From the NCBI RefSeq assembly GCF_000178995.1, contig NZ_ADVZ01000003.1, positions 372,001-436,000 of the forward strand: a DNA stretch of 64,000 nucleotides, written 5' to 3'. The translations under genes were made by a program, and so were the position numbers. The notes beneath the pieces were generated by a model, which saw only the letters and a program-made list of their open reading frames with translations, was not told the DNA's origin and searched no databases. This document shows positions 54,314-63,837 of this stretch, piece by piece. The stretch comes from Afipia sp. 1NLS2 (lineage in GTDB: Bacteria > Pseudomonadota > Alphaproteobacteria > Rhizobiales > Xanthobacteraceae). Positions within the stretch are counted from its first letter, which is position 1; every line of letters starts with the position of its first letter.

Positions 54314-55153
54314 TCATTGCGAGATCAGAGAGTCGATTTCGTGCGCTCGTCTACGAGGTCTATAGATTGCTACATGGTGACAATGCGCCACGGGTGCTTG
54401 TCCGTCAGTAACGATCAGCGCGTCTATTTCGATAAACCAATGTCCGTTTTTCTCGTAGTTATTTGTGACGACGGCTCGCATAGTCAATTCATGTCGATCT
54501 GCTATCGCCGACAGTAATTGCATCCGGCTTGCGACATGAATCCAAGGACCCAGAATAGCATTCTCCATGAGCACGCGATTCATGAGACGCTGCAGTACTC
54601 CCGGATGTACGAGCCCCTCACGCGCATAGATTTGGTCCAGCTCGCGTATATCTGCGCGATATTTGACACCTGCGTTGCCGGCCCATGAGCAGGGTGTTGT
54701 GCCGAGCCGCTTTCCGATCGCATGTGAGGTGAGATCGATAGGTGTTCGTGTTTGGATCGGAGGGATGTCGGGAAAATCGTCGAAAGAGAAAACCGGCGGT
54801 GCTGTGGCTAATGCGGTATAGCCAGACGCTTTCAATCCATTACTTTCGACGGTCAAATTAAGCCCTTTAACAGCCTTTGTACTGTATATTTGTAGGAGAT
54901 CTCCGTCATAAACAGGCTTTATAAAACGCACTTCGATTAATCCGCGCTCTAAAAATGCTAACCCCCATTCGGCAACAGGAACGTGTATCATATACGCGAG
55001 GACGTCGACTCCAGGGACAAGTCCGCCCTCGAATCCATATTCCCGGGCTACTTTATCATCGTGAATCCGATTCTCAGACAGCTTCGCACTGTTATAAGCC
55101 TCCACGCGATACGGGCTGCGGCATGCAACCATACGTTGGTGTTGATCAGTCAT
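54314..55153 (-). CDS. MaoC-like hotdog-fold dehydratase family protein
   Basis: A 279-residue protein. The N-terminal half has the MaoC hydratase pattern: SENRIHDDKVAREYGFEGGL then VPGVDVLAYMIHVP, the helix that binds the thioester. The second half lacks a second full motif. The family hydrates enoyl-CoA or dehydrates hydroxyacyl-CoA. The start overlaps the GMC gene stop (ATGA), placing it in the operon with an oxidoreductase and, upstream, a CoA-transferase. Substrate unknown. Confidence 0.72.
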   Translation of the reverse strand: MTDQHQRMVACRSPYRVEAYNSAKLSENRIHDDKVAREYGFEGGLVPGVDVLAYMIHVPVAEWGLAFLERGLIEVRFIKPVYDGDLLQIYSTKAVKGLNLTVESNGLKASGYTALATAPPVFSFDDFPDIPPIQTRTPIDLTSHAIGKRLGTTPCSWAGNAGVKYRADIRELDQIYAREGLVHPGVLQRLMNRVLMENAILGPWIHVASRMQLLSAIADRHELTMRAVVTNNYEKNGHWFIEIDALIVTDGQAPVAHCHHVAIYRPRRRAHEIDSLISQ

Positions 55154-56796
55154 TTCCCAGAATGAACCGACATCGTCTCAAAGTAATTTTTCGATATCGA
55201 AGATCGTTCTCCGACGATGATGTCTGCGGCTTTTTCGGCCATCGCCATGATAGGTAGGTTCGTGTTTCCGCTAATCACCGTCGGCATGACCGAACCATCA
55301 ACCACTCTTAAATTCTCAATGCCTCGGACACGCAGTTGACTATCAACAACGGCTCCGTTGTCTTGGCCCATGCGACAGGTGCCAACGGGATGGTAGACGG
55401 TTTCAGCATGCATTCGAATCCAGCTCTTTCGCGTTTCCGTACTGGTAAAAGCGTCAAGATCAATTTTTCGCTTAACATGTTTGCGAAGAGGTGCTTGGTC
55501 GATAATCTCACACATCTGCCGAACACCCTCTTGCATGCTGAGGAAGTCGCTATTGTCAGATAAGAATTGAGGGTCGATCGAAGGTGTGTCCGAGGGATCC
55601 GATGACCGTAAGCGCAGCATACCACGACTTTTCGGGCGAAGTTGGCAAACACGAATAGCGAAGCCATGTTCGATCCGCTCCTTCGGGGGAGGATTTCGAA
55701 GAGCAACAATGAGATGGGCCTGCCATTCGGGCCATGACGAAGACTTATCAGGCCCCCAAAATGCTCCTGCTTCGATACCTTGAGATGTTGCGGGGCCAGT
55801 TCCATTGAGGATATATCGTGCGCCTGCGAGACCGCCTTTAATTAATCCGAGGTACGGTGTCAGTGTGATTGGCTGAGATGCTTCTAATCGGATTGCGCAA
55901 TCTAAATGATCCTGCAAATTGCTTCCTACGCCGAATGAATCGATCACCGGCTTGATTCCAAATGAGCGCAAATGATCAGCTGGTCCAATTCCCGATAGCA
56001 TCAGCAGGTGTGGTGATCCGATAGCTCCAGACGTCAGCAAGACCTCTCGCTCGGCAGAAAGGGTGATTTCACGCCCATTTCTCTCTATCACAACGCCGCG
56101 CACGCGTTTCCCAGCCAGGGCAAGTCGCCGGACACGGCAATTAGCTATAATCGTGAGATTGCTTCGTTCTTTCGCATGATCGAGGTACTTGAATGATCCA
56201 GAACGCTTACCGTCAGCGATTGTAAGTTCGTAGAAGCCACCGCCAATTTGGGAGGGGCCGTTGAACCCCTTATTTTCGGGCCAACCGGCTGACTTTACGC
56301 TTTCAATGAAAGCTTGCGAGATTGGATGTTGTAAAGTGCCATAGGATAAGCGGATCGGTCCGGAGTACCCTCTGTCTTGGTTGTGTTGCGGGACGACGGC
56401 AGAGGCATCTTCTATTTTTTTAAAATATGGCTGAAGGCTTTCGTGCCCCCATTCGGGAAGGCCTTGCGCGGCCCACGCATCGTAGTCTGCGGGATTGCCA
56501 CGAATTGCAATCATGGAATTGATAGAAGATGAGCCTCCAACAACTTTGCCGCGAGGGATATAGATCTTTCGATTGTTTAACTCGGCTTGAGGCTCGGTCC
56601 AAAATTTCCAATTATGTTTTGGACTCTTATAGAGTATACGAATGCCTGCTGGCATATGAACAAGAATGGAAGAAGAAGGTGCTCCGGCCTCCAGCAGCAA
56701 CACCTTGACGGTGGGATCCTCGCTCAGCCGCGCGGCGAGTACGCACCCTGCTGATCCTGCCCCGACGACGATGTAGTCATATCCGGAAAGCTTCAT
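55150..56796 (-). CDS. GMC-family FAD-dependent oxidoreductase
   Basis: A 548-residue choline-dehydrogenase-like flavoenzyme. FAD motif VVGAGSAGCVLAARLSEDP is at residues 10-29; GMC signature 1 is in PRGKVVGGSSSINSMI; signature 2 in LTSGAIGSPHLLMLSGIGP; the active-site region ends in YHPVGTCRMG and NTNLPIMAMAEKAA. It oxidises an alcohol to aldehyde or acid. GGAACC precedes the ATG. Coupled to the MaoC-like gene. Confidence 0.92.
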   Translation of the reverse strand: MKLSGYDYIVVGAGSAGCVLAARLSEDPTVKVLLLEAGAPSSSILVHMPAGIRILYKSPKHNWKFWTEPQAELNNRKIYIPRGKVVGGSSSINSMIAIRGNPADYDAWAAQGLPEWGHESLQPYFKKIEDASAVVPQHNQDRGYSGPIRLSYGTLQHPISQAFIESVKSAGWPENKGFNGPSQIGGGFYELTIADGKRSGSFKYLDHAKERSNLTIIANCRVRRLALAGKRVRGVVIERNGREITLSAEREVLLTSGAIGSPHLLMLSGIGPADHLRSFGIKPVIDSFGVGSNLQDHLDCAIRLEASQPITLTPYLGLIKGGLAGARYILNGTGPATSQGIEAGAFWGPDKSSSWPEWQAHLIVALRNPPPKERIEHGFAIRVCQLRPKSRGMLRLRSSDPSDTPSIDPQFLSDNSDFLSMQEGVRQMCEIIDQAPLRKHVKRKIDLDAFTSTETRKSWIRMHAETVYHPVGTCRMGQDNGAVVDSQLRVRGIENLRVVDGSVMPTVISGNTNLPIMAMAEKAADIIVGERSSISKNYFETMSVHSGK

Positions 56797-57025
56797 TTTC
56801 GGTTCCTTCTGTGGATGCCGAGACCAGCTTGTTTTGTGTGCTAATTTTGCTGGACAGAGAATCTCGCGACGCAGTCTGACAGACTATTGCTCGATCAGTG
56901 GTGCCTAATACTAACTCGGTGAGTCTAATTGTCGGCGTATTCTGAATCTCGATTGAGCTAAGACAGATATCTGCTGGCGAAGTTTTTGCCGCGCGCATGT
57001 GTTAATAGCTCTGATGACACTTCGA

Positions 57026-58261
57026 TTATGTTCCAGTGTCGATAATTCGAAGATCGCTGAGACGTCGAATATCTGTGTCGTTGAAGTTGAGAATAGATTT
57101 GAGGACGGACTTCGTATCTTCACCGCGCCTGGGTGGACTCTTTGCGTATTCAATCTTCGTCGCCGAAAATTTGATGGGATTGGCAACAAGAGGGGCGGTA
57201 GCCCCCGAAGAATGAGATAGATTAATCTGCATCCCCCGGTGGATCACTTGTGGATGAGCAAAGACCTGATCTAATCGATTGATCGGCGCGCACGGAACTC
57301 CCACAGGCTCTAGAATGGAGATCCAGTGCTCCGTTGTTTCTTGCGCCAAATGCGCATCTAGAAGTGGTATGAGTTGGTTGCGATTGTTGAGCCGATCTGT
57401 ATTTGTTGCGAAGCGGCTGTCGGTAGCCAGATGCGTCAATCGAGATGCCGCGCAAAACTTCTTGAACTGTTGGTCGTTTCCGACAGCAAGTACAAACGAA
57501 CCGTCTTTTGTTTTGAAGGTTTGATATGGAACGATATTTGGATGAGCATTGCCGTATCGCTTGGGCGGCGTGCCCGTCGTAAGGTAGTTCAGATTTTGGT
57601 TGGCAAGTACGGCAACTTGAACATCTAGCAACGCCATGTCGATATGCTGTCCTTCGCCGGTACGTTCGCGATGCAGGAGGGCGGAGATGACCCCGGTCGC
57701 GCTATACATGCCGGTAAGAATATCGACGATCGGTACGCCAACCTTTTGAGGACCTCCGCCGGGGTTATCGTCACTTTCGCCGGTAATGCTCATTAATCCG
57801 CCAATCGCCTGAATAGCCATGTCGTAGCCTGCGATGGCTTTCATTGGACCGGTCTGGCCGTAGCCGGTGATGGAGCAGTAAATAATATCCGGCTTCGATT
57901 TCTTCAGAGTCTCGTAATCCAGGCCATAACGCGCCATATCGCCGACCTTATAGTTTTCGATCACGATATCTGCGTGCTGTGCGAGCTTCCTTACAATAGT
58001 GCCGCCTTCCTCGGTCGATATGTCGATGCAGATCGAATGTTTCCCGCGGTTTGCGCTTAAGAAATAAGCGCTCTCTGTGGTGTTAGCTGCATTATCGTCT
58101 TTTAGAAACGGCGGCCCCCATTGCCGGGTATCATCACCGGTGCCGGGTCGTTCGACTTTCCAAACTTCAGCTCCGAGATCAGACAATAATTGTCCCAACC
58201 AAGGTCCTGCGAGAATTCTTGAAAGATCGAGAACTCGGTAGCCAACTAACGGACCTGCCAT
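57026..58261 (-). CDS. Class III CoA-transferase (CaiB/BaiF family)
   Basis: A 411-residue enzyme. VLDLSRILAGPWLGQLLSDLG at the start, the catalytic Asp region (FLSANRGKHSICIDIS, then DIVIENYKVGDMARYGL), TGYGQTGP and the GHPNI-like AHPNIVPYQTF are typical. It moves CoA between carboxylic acids. GGAAAG precedes the ATG at 58261; earlier in-frame ATGs lack a site. It is divergent from the ABC operon and 229 bp upstream of the GMC gene. Confidence 0.92.
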   Translation of the reverse strand: MAGPLVGYRVLDLSRILAGPWLGQLLSDLGAEVWKVERPGTGDDTRQWGPPFLKDDNAANTTESAYFLSANRGKHSICIDISTEEGGTIVRKLAQHADIVIENYKVGDMARYGLDYETLKKSKPDIIYCSITGYGQTGPMKAIAGYDMAIQAIGGLMSITGESDDNPGGGPQKVGVPIVDILTGMYSATGVISALLHRERTGEGQHIDMALLDVQVAVLANQNLNYLTTGTPPKRYGNAHPNIVPYQTFKTKDGSFVLAVGNDQQFKKFCAASRLTHLATDSRFATNTDRLNNRNQLIPLLDAHLAQETTEHWISILEPVGVPCAPINRLDQVFAHPQVIHRGMQINLSHSSGATAPLVANPIKFSATKIEYAKSPPRRGEDTKSVLKSILNFNDTDIRRLSDLRIIDTGT

Positions 58262-58310
58262 TTTTCTTTCCCAATACATCCGACGGTTCATCGCGTGTGC
58301 TTGCATTATA

Positions 58311-58472
58311 TTTGGTCGTCCAAAATGGTCAAACCAATTACGCGCAAAATGGCAATTTCTCCGACGAATGGGTGGATTTGCTGTCTGATGGAGGGCGAGA
58401 AGTCCGTCGTCGAATCGCGAGCGCTTGACATTCTACTAGTCGAGATTTACGGTACACCAAATTGGTTTGTCC
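58311..58472. promoter_or_regulatory. Operator-like cluster between CoA-transferase and ABC operon
   Basis: In the 300-bp divergent gap: TTTGGTCGTCCAAA (58311-58324); TGGTCAAACCA (58326-58336), which fits the FadR-class consensus TNGTNNNACNA; and a 24-bp site at 58449-58472 containing ACCAAATTGGT (58456-58466). The last is identical at 20 of 24 positions to 63814-63837 before the GntR gene. A probable control region for both operons. Confidence 0.7.
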
Positions 58473-58561
58473 AATTGTGAGGTCGATGAAACGTCGACAC
58501 AAGCGCATGACAAAAAAGCGCGGTGATAAATGGGAGAAACACTTGAGGGAGGTCTTACTGT

Positions 58562-59722
58562 ATGGCGCGAGTAACTCTCCAGAATGTCACGAAATCCTAC
58601 GGAGGAGATCGAGGGCTGCGGGCAGTACAGGATTTTTCATTAGATATTGCGGATGGTGAGTTGGTCGTTTTTGTCGGGCCGTCTGGTTGTGGGAAATCAA
58701 CCACGTTGCGTATGCTTGCTGGCCTTGAAGAGGTGACCTCTGGAAAAATTTTTATTGGTGGGAAAGATGTAACGACGCTTCCGCCGAAAGATCGCAATAT
58801 CGCGATGGTGTTTCAGAACTATGCGCTTTATCCGCAGAAGACCGTTTACGAGAATATGGCGTTCGGGCTCCGGGTGCGTAGGGCGCCGAGTGATGAAATA
58901 GAACGGCGAGTACGTAGTGCTGCATCGAGTTTAGGCCTTGAAAATTTGCTCGAGCGCAAGCCTCGACAGTTGTCAGGAGGGCAGATGCAGCGAGTGGCTC
59001 TTGGTCGCGCCTTGGTTCGAGACCCGGATGTCTTTCTGTTCGATGAGCCTCTCTCCAATTTGGACGCCAAGTTGCGTGTTAGGACGCGTGAAGAGATCGC
59101 GACTCTGCATGCTCGATTGAAGGCTACAATGGTTTTTGTGACCCACGATCAGGTCGAAGCTATGACGCTTGGCGACCGCATTGTGATTATGCGAGATGGC
59201 CTAATTCAGCAGGCTGGAAAACCCCTTGATCTCTACGATCGGCCTGCGAATGCTTTCGTGGCGGCTTTCATCGGTTCGCCTGAAATGAATTTGGTGGATG
59301 GTGAACTGACGCGAGACGAAGGGCGTCTTGCCGTGCGCTCGGGAAGCCTCCTTGTCGATCTTCCGGACAATGAATTCTCCGAAGCGAAGCAAGATGTCAC
59401 CTTAGGCATTCGGCCGGAGCACATCGAGCGTTCTGCGGCATCCGGCGCATTTGAAATGGCCATCGATCTTGTCGAGCAGATTGGCGCTCAAACTTACGTG
59501 CTGGGTACAATTCACGGCAAGAAACTGCGTGCGGTATTTGCTCGCGACGATGCATTGAAAGTACAAGATCGGATTTCAATCGTTTTTCCTCGACAGAGGT
59601 TGCATCTGTTCTCTCGCGAGAGCGGCGGAACGTTGAGGCAAGCGACGAAGACAAGCGAAAACAGCATCGGGAGGGAGTGTCATGAAAGGTCACGGATCGA
59701 GCCGGTCGAATTCCAAGGATGA
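58562..59722 (+). CDS. ABC transporter ATP-binding protein (UgpC/MalK type)
   Basis: A 386-residue ATPase: Walker A GPSGCGKST (39-47), Q-loop VFQNYALYPQKTVYENM, signature LSGGQMQRVALGRALVRDP, Walker B VFLFDEPLSNLD and H-loop VTHDQVEAM, then a TOBE regulatory domain (about 240-355). The C-terminus is about 20-30 residues longer than usual and overlaps the binding-protein gene by 41 bp. It drives the importer formed with the two permeases downstream. Confidence 0.94.
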   Translation: MARVTLQNVTKSYGGDRGLRAVQDFSLDIADGELVVFVGPSGCGKSTTLRMLAGLEEVTSGKIFIGGKDVTTLPPKDRNIAMVFQNYALYPQKTVYENMAFGLRVRRAPSDEIERRVRSAASSLGLENLLERKPRQLSGGQMQRVALGRALVRDPDVFLFDEPLSNLDAKLRVRTREEIATLHARLKATMVFVTHDQVEAMTLGDRIVIMRDGLIQQAGKPLDLYDRPANAFVAAFIGSPEMNLVDGELTRDEGRLAVRSGSLLVDLPDNEFSEAKQDVTLGIRPEHIERSAASGAFEMAIDLVEQIGAQTYVLGTIHGKKLRAVFARDDALKVQDRISIVFPRQRLHLFSRESGGTLRQATKTSENSIGRECHERSRIEPVEFQG

Positions 59723-61043
59723 TCTCGTTGGCGTTGATCGGCGGAATTTTCTTAAGGCGTCTGCCGGGTTGGCGACAGGCATTGCCGGTTCATTGGCGGC
59801 TCCCCATGTCCACGCTAAATCCAATGTAACACTTCGCTTTTTGAACACCGAAACGTCTGCCGCGAGTCAAGCCGTACTGCGAGACGCGGGCAATGCTTAC
59901 GAGAGCAAGTTCGGCGTAAAAGTCCTCGTCGATTCATCACCGATTAGCGGTGCATATTCGAAAACGATGGCGGCTCTCAACGCGGGTGTGCCATACGATA
60001 TTTCTACGCAAGGATATGCCTTTGAAATTCTGCAGTATGCGCGTGCAGGTTATATCGTTCCGCTCACGGATATCGTCAAAAAGTACTCGTGGGGGCGGAA
60101 GGGCGATTGGTCCTATCAGGGCGAACACTGGTTCTATCCCTACGATTATAATTTGGTGACGGTGTATTACAGAAAGGATTTGTATAAAGAAAACGGCCTG
60201 AAGGTCCCTACCACCTGGAATGAGTTTCTGGAGAATTGCCGGGCTCTGACTATTACAAAGGGCGGCAATATCGAACGGGGCGGTTGCGTCCTTCCTTTGG
60301 CCAGTGATAGTTCGACCAATTGGGCGAGTTTTGGAGGTCTGTTTGCGGAGCAACCAAAATTCTACGACGACAAATGGAACGTGGTTCTTGACGAGGCGGA
60401 GAACAAGAATCGAACTAGCCGCTTCCTTGATTTTTATGCCGATCTTTACACGACCATGCCGCCTGGCATGAACACGGTCGGCTATGCAGAGTTGATGAGT
60501 CTTTTTGCGACAGGAAAAACCGCACATACTGTCTATTCCGGCCGCGTCGTTGAGGCGCTCGAAGCGCGAAACCCAGATCTCGCGAACAAGTATGGGATTT
60601 TTGCTTTTCCTGATAGCGCAGGGAAGCAGAAGGCGCTGTCCTTCGCCTTCGATGGCTTTATCGTCTTCAAGACCAAGCAAACGGAAGAAACAATCAAGTT
60701 TCTGAAATGGTTCGTTGATGAGTATTATATCAACTGGCTTCACTCAGCCTGGATGAACTTCCAGCCGGCGCGTATGGATATCTACGATGATCCGCGATGG
60801 AAGGATCATCCGATGATCCAGAAGCATTGGCAGACAATGATGCAGATGAAGTCGTTCATCGATCCGGGTAGCACAACCATTCTCAATGCGATTGATATGT
60901 GTGGCCCAGCGATGGACACGCGGCCATGCAAGGTTTTCGACACAAATATTATGCCCGAGATGTTACAGAACCGAGTGCTGAGAAATGTTCCGTCTAGCGA
61001 TTGTGTGAAAACTGCAGCCGATCGAATGCGTAAGATCAGCTAA
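59682..61043 (+). CDS. Extracellular solute-binding protein (family 1, sugar type), Tat signal
   Basis: A 453-residue binding protein. A twin-arginine-like signal, DRRNFLKASAGLATGIAGSL with RR at about 20-21, ends APHVHA near residue 45. The mature protein has the family 1 two-lobe pattern (KVPTTWNEFLENCRAL, FAFPDSAGKQKALSFAFDGF). The ligand may be a sugar, polyol or glycerol phosphate. Export in folded form is suggested by the signal. Confidence 0.88.
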   Translation: MKGHGSSRSNSKDDLVGVDRRNFLKASAGLATGIAGSLAAPHVHAKSNVTLRFLNTETSAASQAVLRDAGNAYESKFGVKVLVDSSPISGAYSKTMAALNAGVPYDISTQGYAFEILQYARAGYIVPLTDIVKKYSWGRKGDWSYQGEHWFYPYDYNLVTVYYRKDLYKENGLKVPTTWNEFLENCRALTITKGGNIERGGCVLPLASDSSTNWASFGGLFAEQPKFYDDKWNVVLDEAENKNRTSRFLDFYADLYTTMPPGMNTVGYAELMSLFATGKTAHTVYSGRVVEALEARNPDLANKYGIFAFPDSAGKQKALSFAFDGFIVFKTKQTEETIKFLKWFVDEYYINWLHSAWMNFQPARMDIYDDPRWKDHPMIQKHWQTMMQMKSFIDPGSTTILNAIDMCGPAMDTRPCKVFDTNIMPEMLQNRVLRNVPSSDCVKTAADRMRKIS

Positions 61044-61072
61044 GAGCCACTTATAATAAGGGACGGCACTTC

Positions 61073-61945
61073 ATGAGACAAGACCGAGGCATCATAAGCT
61101 TATTCATCGGGAGTGTATTGATACTCGGTGCTATTGTCGGTGGGCCGCTCGTTTATTCGATCAAGCTCTCATTCTATGCGGCGAGCTCATTCATTGAGCC
61201 GTCGCATTGGGTAGGTTTTGAAAACTATCGGAAGGTATTAAGCGATCCGCTCTTCTGGAGCTCGCTGCTGAACGGAATCACGATCGCGGTTTCTGCGATT
61301 GTGCTGCAAGTCGTTCTTGGGGTGAGCATTGCGCTTGTTCTCAATCGGCATTTCGTCGGGCAAACGATTGTCCGGGCGTTGTCGATCGTGCCTTATTTCC
61401 TTCCGACTGTCGTTGCGTGCCTCGTAATTCAATGGCTTCTCGATCCTAACTACGGCCTAGTCAAAAGCATTCTGAACTCGTTCGGATATAGCATGTTTGA
61501 CTGGGGGGCGTCGGGAACGACTGCGAAGATGACCATAGTTCTTGTGAGCGTTTGGATTTGGACTCCATTCGTTGTGACATGTGTGCTCGCAGGTCTTCAG
61601 TCAATTCCATCCCAACTTTACGAAGCTGCTCGAGTTGACGGTGCGGGCGCCTTGAAGCAGTTTTGGCACGTCACGCTGCCAGGACTCCGGTCGGTGTTGA
61701 TCGTCGTGATTCTTTTGAGAGGAATCTGGATGTTCAACAAGTTCGATGTGATCTGGCTGTTGACGAAAGGCGGACCTCTTAATCAAACGGAGACACTTCC
61801 GACACTAGCCTATCGGAAGGCATTTATTGAATTCGATCTGGGGGGGGGAGCAGCAGTCGCAACCGTGTCATTCATGCTGCTTGCATGTATTATTCTTATA
61901 TACCTGCGCTTTTTCCCGATTGATGAAGTGAAGCAGGGGCGGTGA
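61073..61945 (+). CDS. ABC transporter permease (MalF/UgpA type)
   Basis: A 290-residue inner-membrane protein with six spans. The ATPase-contact EAA loop is YEAARVDGAGALKQFWHVTL. Spacing of 29 bp after the binding protein; its stop overlaps the next permease start region as GTGA. Confidence 0.93.
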   Translation: MRQDRGIISLFIGSVLILGAIVGGPLVYSIKLSFYAASSFIEPSHWVGFENYRKVLSDPLFWSSLLNGITIAVSAIVLQVVLGVSIALVLNRHFVGQTIVRALSIVPYFLPTVVACLVIQWLLDPNYGLVKSILNSFGYSMFDWGASGTTAKMTIVLVSVWIWTPFVVTCVLAGLQSIPSQLYEAARVDGAGALKQFWHVTLPGLRSVLIVVILLRGIWMFNKFDVIWLLTKGGPLNQTETLPTLAYRKAFIEFDLGGGAAVATVSFMLLACIILIYLRFFPIDEVKQGR

Positions 61946-61947
61946 CG

Positions 61948-62916
61948 ATGAACTCTCAGAACACCGTTCCTTATATCGTAACCTCGGCTTCTTCAGTGGA
62001 GATACTGCACCGTGATACGGCTGGCGCGGAAGGAACATCGCAAAATATGACAGGGAAAGCTGCCGGAAAGCAGGCATTCGATGGAAAGTTGATCAAGCAT
62101 ATTGCCGGTCGCAGCGGTCTGTATATCGCTGTTCTTGCAGTCTGCATCTATTCGGCTTTTCCAATCTATTGGATGCTGATTTCGAGCTTGCGAGAGCCTC
62201 AGAAGCTTTTTCTGGATACGTCGTTGGTGTTCTGGCCGCCGGATTTGAGTTCGTACAAGTCGCTTTTAGAGCTTACGAATTACCCGGTGAATTTTATCAA
62301 CAGCGTTCTGCTGGCGCTCGCCACCATCGTAGCAGCCACGATACTGTCGTCATTTATTGCTTATGGCGCGACCCGGTTACGCTTCCGCGGCAAGACGATG
62401 CTGATTGCTTCCATGTTATTTGCTTACATGTTTCCGCCGTTGATGCTGGTTATTCCAATGTCAGCTTTGTTTCGGATGGCTGGTCTCGCCGACAGTTTGT
62501 GGGGGCTATTGATCGCCCATCTGGCGATTTCGTTGCCTTTAGCTGTGTGGTTGCTTTGGGGATTCTTTAAATCGATGCCCTTCGACCTGGAGGAAGCCGC
62601 AATGGTCGACGGCTGTTCCCAGTTCGGCGCTTTCATCAAGGTCGTTCTCCCGCTTTCAGCGCCTGGGCTGATTACGGTTGGTATATTCTCATTCCTGTTA
62701 TCGTGGGCGGATTACGTCTTTGCGCTGATCCTGATCATGAGTGATGACCGGAAGACGTTGCCCGTGGCTTTGGCATCGATGCTCGGCGCACAGGATTTGC
62801 GTTGGGGCGAGATCTTGGCTGGTGCGACCCTTATCGCTCTGCCGCTGTTTGTAGTATTTACGTTCTGCTACCGATATTTTGTCGCTGGTCTGACGGCGGG
62901 AGCGGTCAAGGGATAG
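61948..62916 (+). CDS. ABC transporter permease (MalG/UgpE type)
   Basis: A 322-residue permease with six spans and the EAA loop LEEAAMVDGCSQFGAFIKVV. An N-terminal extension of about 45 residues before the first span is longer than usual. The start may be ATG at 61948 or GTG at 61942 (overlapping the upstream stop). Partner of the preceding permease. Confidence 0.92.
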   Translation: MNSQNTVPYIVTSASSVEILHRDTAGAEGTSQNMTGKAAGKQAFDGKLIKHIAGRSGLYIAVLAVCIYSAFPIYWMLISSLREPQKLFLDTSLVFWPPDLSSYKSLLELTNYPVNFINSVLLALATIVAATILSSFIAYGATRLRFRGKTMLIASMLFAYMFPPLMLVIPMSALFRMAGLADSLWGLLIAHLAISLPLAVWLLWGFFKSMPFDLEEAAMVDGCSQFGAFIKVVLPLSAPGLITVGIFSFLLSWADYVFALILIMSDDRKTLPVALASMLGAQDLRWGEILAGATLIALPLFVVFTFCYRYFVAGLTAGAVKG

Positions 62917-63028
62917 GATTTTTGCGACATCCATTCTTGGATTTACTCCGAGAACGGATGTTGCGGCGATGGAGAAAACGAACAGTGGAAAATCTGCGCA
63001 GGACCGGAGAGGCAACTGCGGCGCGCGA

Positions 63029-63757
63029 TTACTTCGAATTCTTTTGTTCCCCTAACAGCGCCTGCCAAGCATCGGTGGTTCGGGACAAATGCGCATTGAT
63101 TTGCTGTTCGGCTTGGCCGACGCGCCGTCCCTCGATAGCCGTCAGGATCGTCTGATGATCGTCGTAGGCGCGTCGACAGCGGCCCTGATCTGAAAAATAG
63201 AGGCGCCGCCGCGGTCTCGATAGTTCGTAGAATGACCTCGCGATGCGGAGCAGGATGTCGTTTTTAGCGGCAGCGAAAATCGCTAGGTGAAACGCTTCGT
63301 CCTCATGCTCGATGCTCTGTTTTTTGCTGAGACGCTTTTCCGTGTCGCGCAGGATCATGTGGAGATCGCGGATGTTGTCGGCGGTCCTGCGTGTACAGGC
63401 CAGTCTGGTTGCCTGAGCCTCCAGGATACGCCGAACTTCCATAACCTCGGCAATTTCCTTGGGCTCGAACGGAACTCCGGACTCGGCGTAAAGAACGAGA
63501 GCTTCGATGCTGCTTTCTTCTGAATTCCGCAAGTAGATGCCGGAATTCGGGCGTCGCTCTATCACGCGCATGGATTCAAGTGCTGCTAAGGCTTCGCGAA
63601 CGGCGCCGCGGCTGGTATCGAATTTCTCAGCAAAATCGCGTTCCGAAGGAAGCCGCTCAGAAGGCTGATAAGGGCGCTCATGAATGAACGAAAGAATTTT
63701 CCCGATAGCGTTTGATGGGAGGGCGGCAGTCTTATTGGTTCGACTTTTTTCGGGCAT
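63029..63757 (-). CDS. GntR-family regulator with FCD effector domain
   Basis: A 242-residue FadR-subfamily regulator. The winged helix (about 10-80) contains LPSERDFAEKFDTSRGAVREAL; the all-helical FCD domain (about 95-225) has MEVRRILEAQATRLA and the metal-binding pattern with D..H near HEDEAFHLAIF and H near DDHQTIL and NAHLSR. Members sense acids or sugars. It faces the ABC operon. A palindromic site stands 57-80 bp upstream, so auto-regulation plus control of the transporter is likely. Confidence 0.93.
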   Translation of the reverse strand: MPEKSRTNKTAALPSNAIGKILSFIHERPYQPSERLPSERDFAEKFDTSRGAVREALAALESMRVIERRPNSGIYLRNSEESSIEALVLYAESGVPFEPKEIAEVMEVRRILEAQATRLACTRRTADNIRDLHMILRDTEKRLSKKQSIEHEDEAFHLAIFAAAKNDILLRIARSFYELSRPRRRLYFSDQGRCRRAYDDHQTILTAIEGRRVGQAEQQINAHLSRTTDAWQALLGEQKNSK

Positions 63758-63813
63758 CTAATTTTCCTGACGTGCGCCATCAGTGACTTGATTTGAGGAT
63801 TCTACTAAATCTA

Positions 63814-63837
63814 ACGGTATACCAAATTGGTAAGACC
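63814..63837. promoter_or_regulatory. Operator-like site upstream of the GntR gene
   Basis: 24 bp containing the perfect palindrome TACCAAATTGGTA (63820-63832). Same core and flanks as 58449-58472. The rest of 63758-64000 shows no supported gene. Confidence 0.7.
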
